Below are positions 63,160 through 64,000 of a stretch of 64,000 nt of DNA, piece by piece (position 1 is the first letter of the stretch; the number at the start of each line of letters is the position of its first letter). Origin of the DNA: Roseicyclus mahoneyensis (GTDB taxonomy: Bacteria > Pseudomonadota > Alphaproteobacteria > Rhodobacterales > Rhodobacteraceae); the NCBI RefSeq assembly GCF_003148775.1, contig NZ_QGGW01000005.1, positions 124,001 to 188,000 on the forward strand. The letters run 5' to 3'. Under the pieces are notes generated by a model. The model saw nothing but the letters and a program-made list of their open reading frames with translations, had not been told where the DNA came from and searched no databases. The translations under genes were made by a program, and so were the position numbers.

Positions 63160-64000
63160 TCAGATCGCCGAGGAATGGCCCTCGGCGCGCATCTCGTATT
63201 CGTCGAAGCCGCGCGCGATCATGCGGGCCAATGGCCGACCTTCGGTCAGGATCTCGAAACTGTCCGTGCCGGTGCGGGTCACGCCGGGAAACTGGTCTGC
63301 GACCTTGCGTTCCAGCGCGGCCAGCTCGATCTCGGAGATGTCGAAGTCACGCCGGATCTCGGCGTTGTCGATGCGGAACTCGCACATCAACATCTCGATC
63401 AGACGGGAACGCAGGCGGTCCTGCCCCTTGAAGGCGTGGCCGCGCCCGGTGGCCAGTTCGCCCGCGCGCACCGATTTCTGGTAGGTGGCGGTGGAGCTGG
63501 CATTCTGCGCATAGCCTTGCGGAAAGCGCGAGATGGCGGATGCGCCAAGGCCGATCAGCACCTCGCAGGTGTCATCGGTATAGCCCTGGAAATTGCGCCG
63601 CAGGTGCCCGGTGCGGGCGGCAACCGCCATGCTGTCCTCGGGTCTGGCGAAATGGTCGATGCCGATTTCCTGATACTGGTCCCACAAGAACAGGCGGCGC
63701 GCGGTCTCGAACAGGTGGAGGCGCGCCTCGGGCGTGGGCAGCGCCTCGGTCGGGATCATCGCCTGACGCTTGGCCATCCAGGGCACATGGGCATAGCCGT
63801 AGAGCGCGACCCGGTCGGGCACGAGTGACAGCAGCATCTGCACCGAATCGGTGATCTTTTCCTGGCTCTGATTGGGAAGGCCGAACAAGATGTCGGCATT
63901 CAGCGAATGGATGCCTGCGCGGCGCAACGCCTCGACCGCGTCGCGCGTGACCTCATAGCTTTGCAGGCGGCCGATGATCTGCTGGATGTCTGGGTCGAAA
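63160..64000 (-). CDS. hemN: Oxygen-independent coproporphyrinogen III oxidase, 3' part
   Basis: The C-terminal about 280 residues of HemN, the radical-SAM enzyme for anaerobic haem synthesis; the N-terminal radical-SAM Cys motif lies beyond the right edge. Visible family features are SLNADILFGLPNQSQ, LYGYAHVPWMAKRQ, GYTDDTCEVLIGLGASAIS and the C-terminal HemN domain. The frame stays open to base 64000 (ending in FDPDIQQIIGRLQSYEV reading leftward). Convergent with yejF. Confidence 0.93.
   Translation of the reverse strand, partial: FDPDIQQIIGRLQSYEVTRDAVEALRRAGIHSLNADILFGLPNQSQEKITDSVQMLLSLVPDRVALYGYAHVPWMAKRQAMIPTEALPTPEARLHLFETARRLFLWDQYQEIGIDHFARPEDSMAVAARTGHLRRNFQGYTDDTCEVLIGLGASAISRFPQGYAQNASSTATYQKSVRAGELATGRGHAFKGQDRLRSRLIEMLMCEFRIDNAEIRRDFDISEIELAALERKVADQFPGVTRTGTDSFEILTEGRPLARMIARGFDEYEMRAEGHSSAI

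Noticed and set aside
63160-64000. hemN as a truncated gene
   Set aside because: The frame is open to the window edge and the sequence continues the family alignment; the truncation is only by the window.

Overview
The window is a 64 kb piece of a high-GC alphaproteobacterial chromosome, almost certainly order Rhodobacterales (Rhodobacter/Roseobacter relatives). The basis is gene content: a malyl-CoA lyase of the Mcl1 type, the type-2 (about 300 aa) ArgC, a TIGR02302/DUF4175 giant membrane protein next to lysA, DUF1491 beside era, the rpoZ-rsh-pdxJ-acpS-lepB-rnc block, a CycM-like membrane cytochrome c, and short convergent-gene hairpin repeats of a kind I associate with this family. Gene density is very high, many stops and starts overlap by 1-4 bases (ATGA/GTGA), and only one gap exceeds 300 bases (54675-55030). 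I see no rRNA, tRNA, CRISPR array, insertion sequence, prophage or obvious defence island. The last gene (hemN) runs off the right edge.

Layout. 0-14 kb: RNA/DNA housekeeping: thpR, recO, a six-helix membrane protein, DUF1491, era, then a convergent argC and flavodoxin-type reductase wedged between era and rnc-lepB-acpS; then pdxJ, DUF2062, the (p)ppGpp synthetase/hydrolase rsh, rpoZ and folK, all leftward. 12.6-25 kb: an NYN nuclease-like protein, a methyltransferase and cytochrome c, ispH, an atypical P-loop kinase-like gene, a run of small rightward genes ending in rnhA and a TRIC/UPF0126 membrane protein, then fmt with two tandem peptide deformylase genes, one of which has lost catalytic residues. 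Next come a PatB-type C-S lyase, mcl1, accA and a CIA30 protein. 25-34 kb: leftward ftsE-ftsX-plsC-PPOX-rlmJ, a zinc-ribbon membrane protein, TIGR02302 and lysA. 34-41 kb: quinone oxidoreductase, ETF-ubiquinone oxidoreductase, a TPR lipoprotein-like/secreted protein, ispE, polyprenyl diphosphate synthase. 41-48.5 kb: DUF2007, a TrmN6-like methyltransferase, YdcH, a small structured intergenic region with a 37-aa ORF, the PHB genes phbB and phbA, an EAL phosphodiesterase, tag, tlpA, argH, a small lipoprotein, greA. 49-64 kb: mobA with a DUF429-like partner, azlCD, an SbtA bicarbonate-transporter homologue with a LysR regulator, a secreted duplicated-repeat protein, pheA, cytochrome c552, a complete yejABEF peptide (microcin C-like) importer, and the 3' part of hemN.

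Functionally the window is mostly core metabolism: fatty-acid/carbon flow (accA, acpS, mcl1, phbAB, plsC), isoprenoid/quinone synthesis (ispH, ispE, ispB-type), respiratory electron entry (ETF-QO, cytochromes), arginine, lysine and phenylalanine synthesis (argC, argH, lysA, pheA), translation start processing (fmt, def) and envelope division (ftsEX). The observations I rate most worth checking are the catalytically degenerate second deformylase, the apparent single-inversion break of an argH-lipoprotein-lysA-TIGR02302 operon, a structured intergenic RNA plus small ORF at 42.1-42.4 kb, a secreted protein built from a duplicated 37-residue unit, and two families of short dispersed hairpin repeats. 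I did not find a convincing new multi-gene system.
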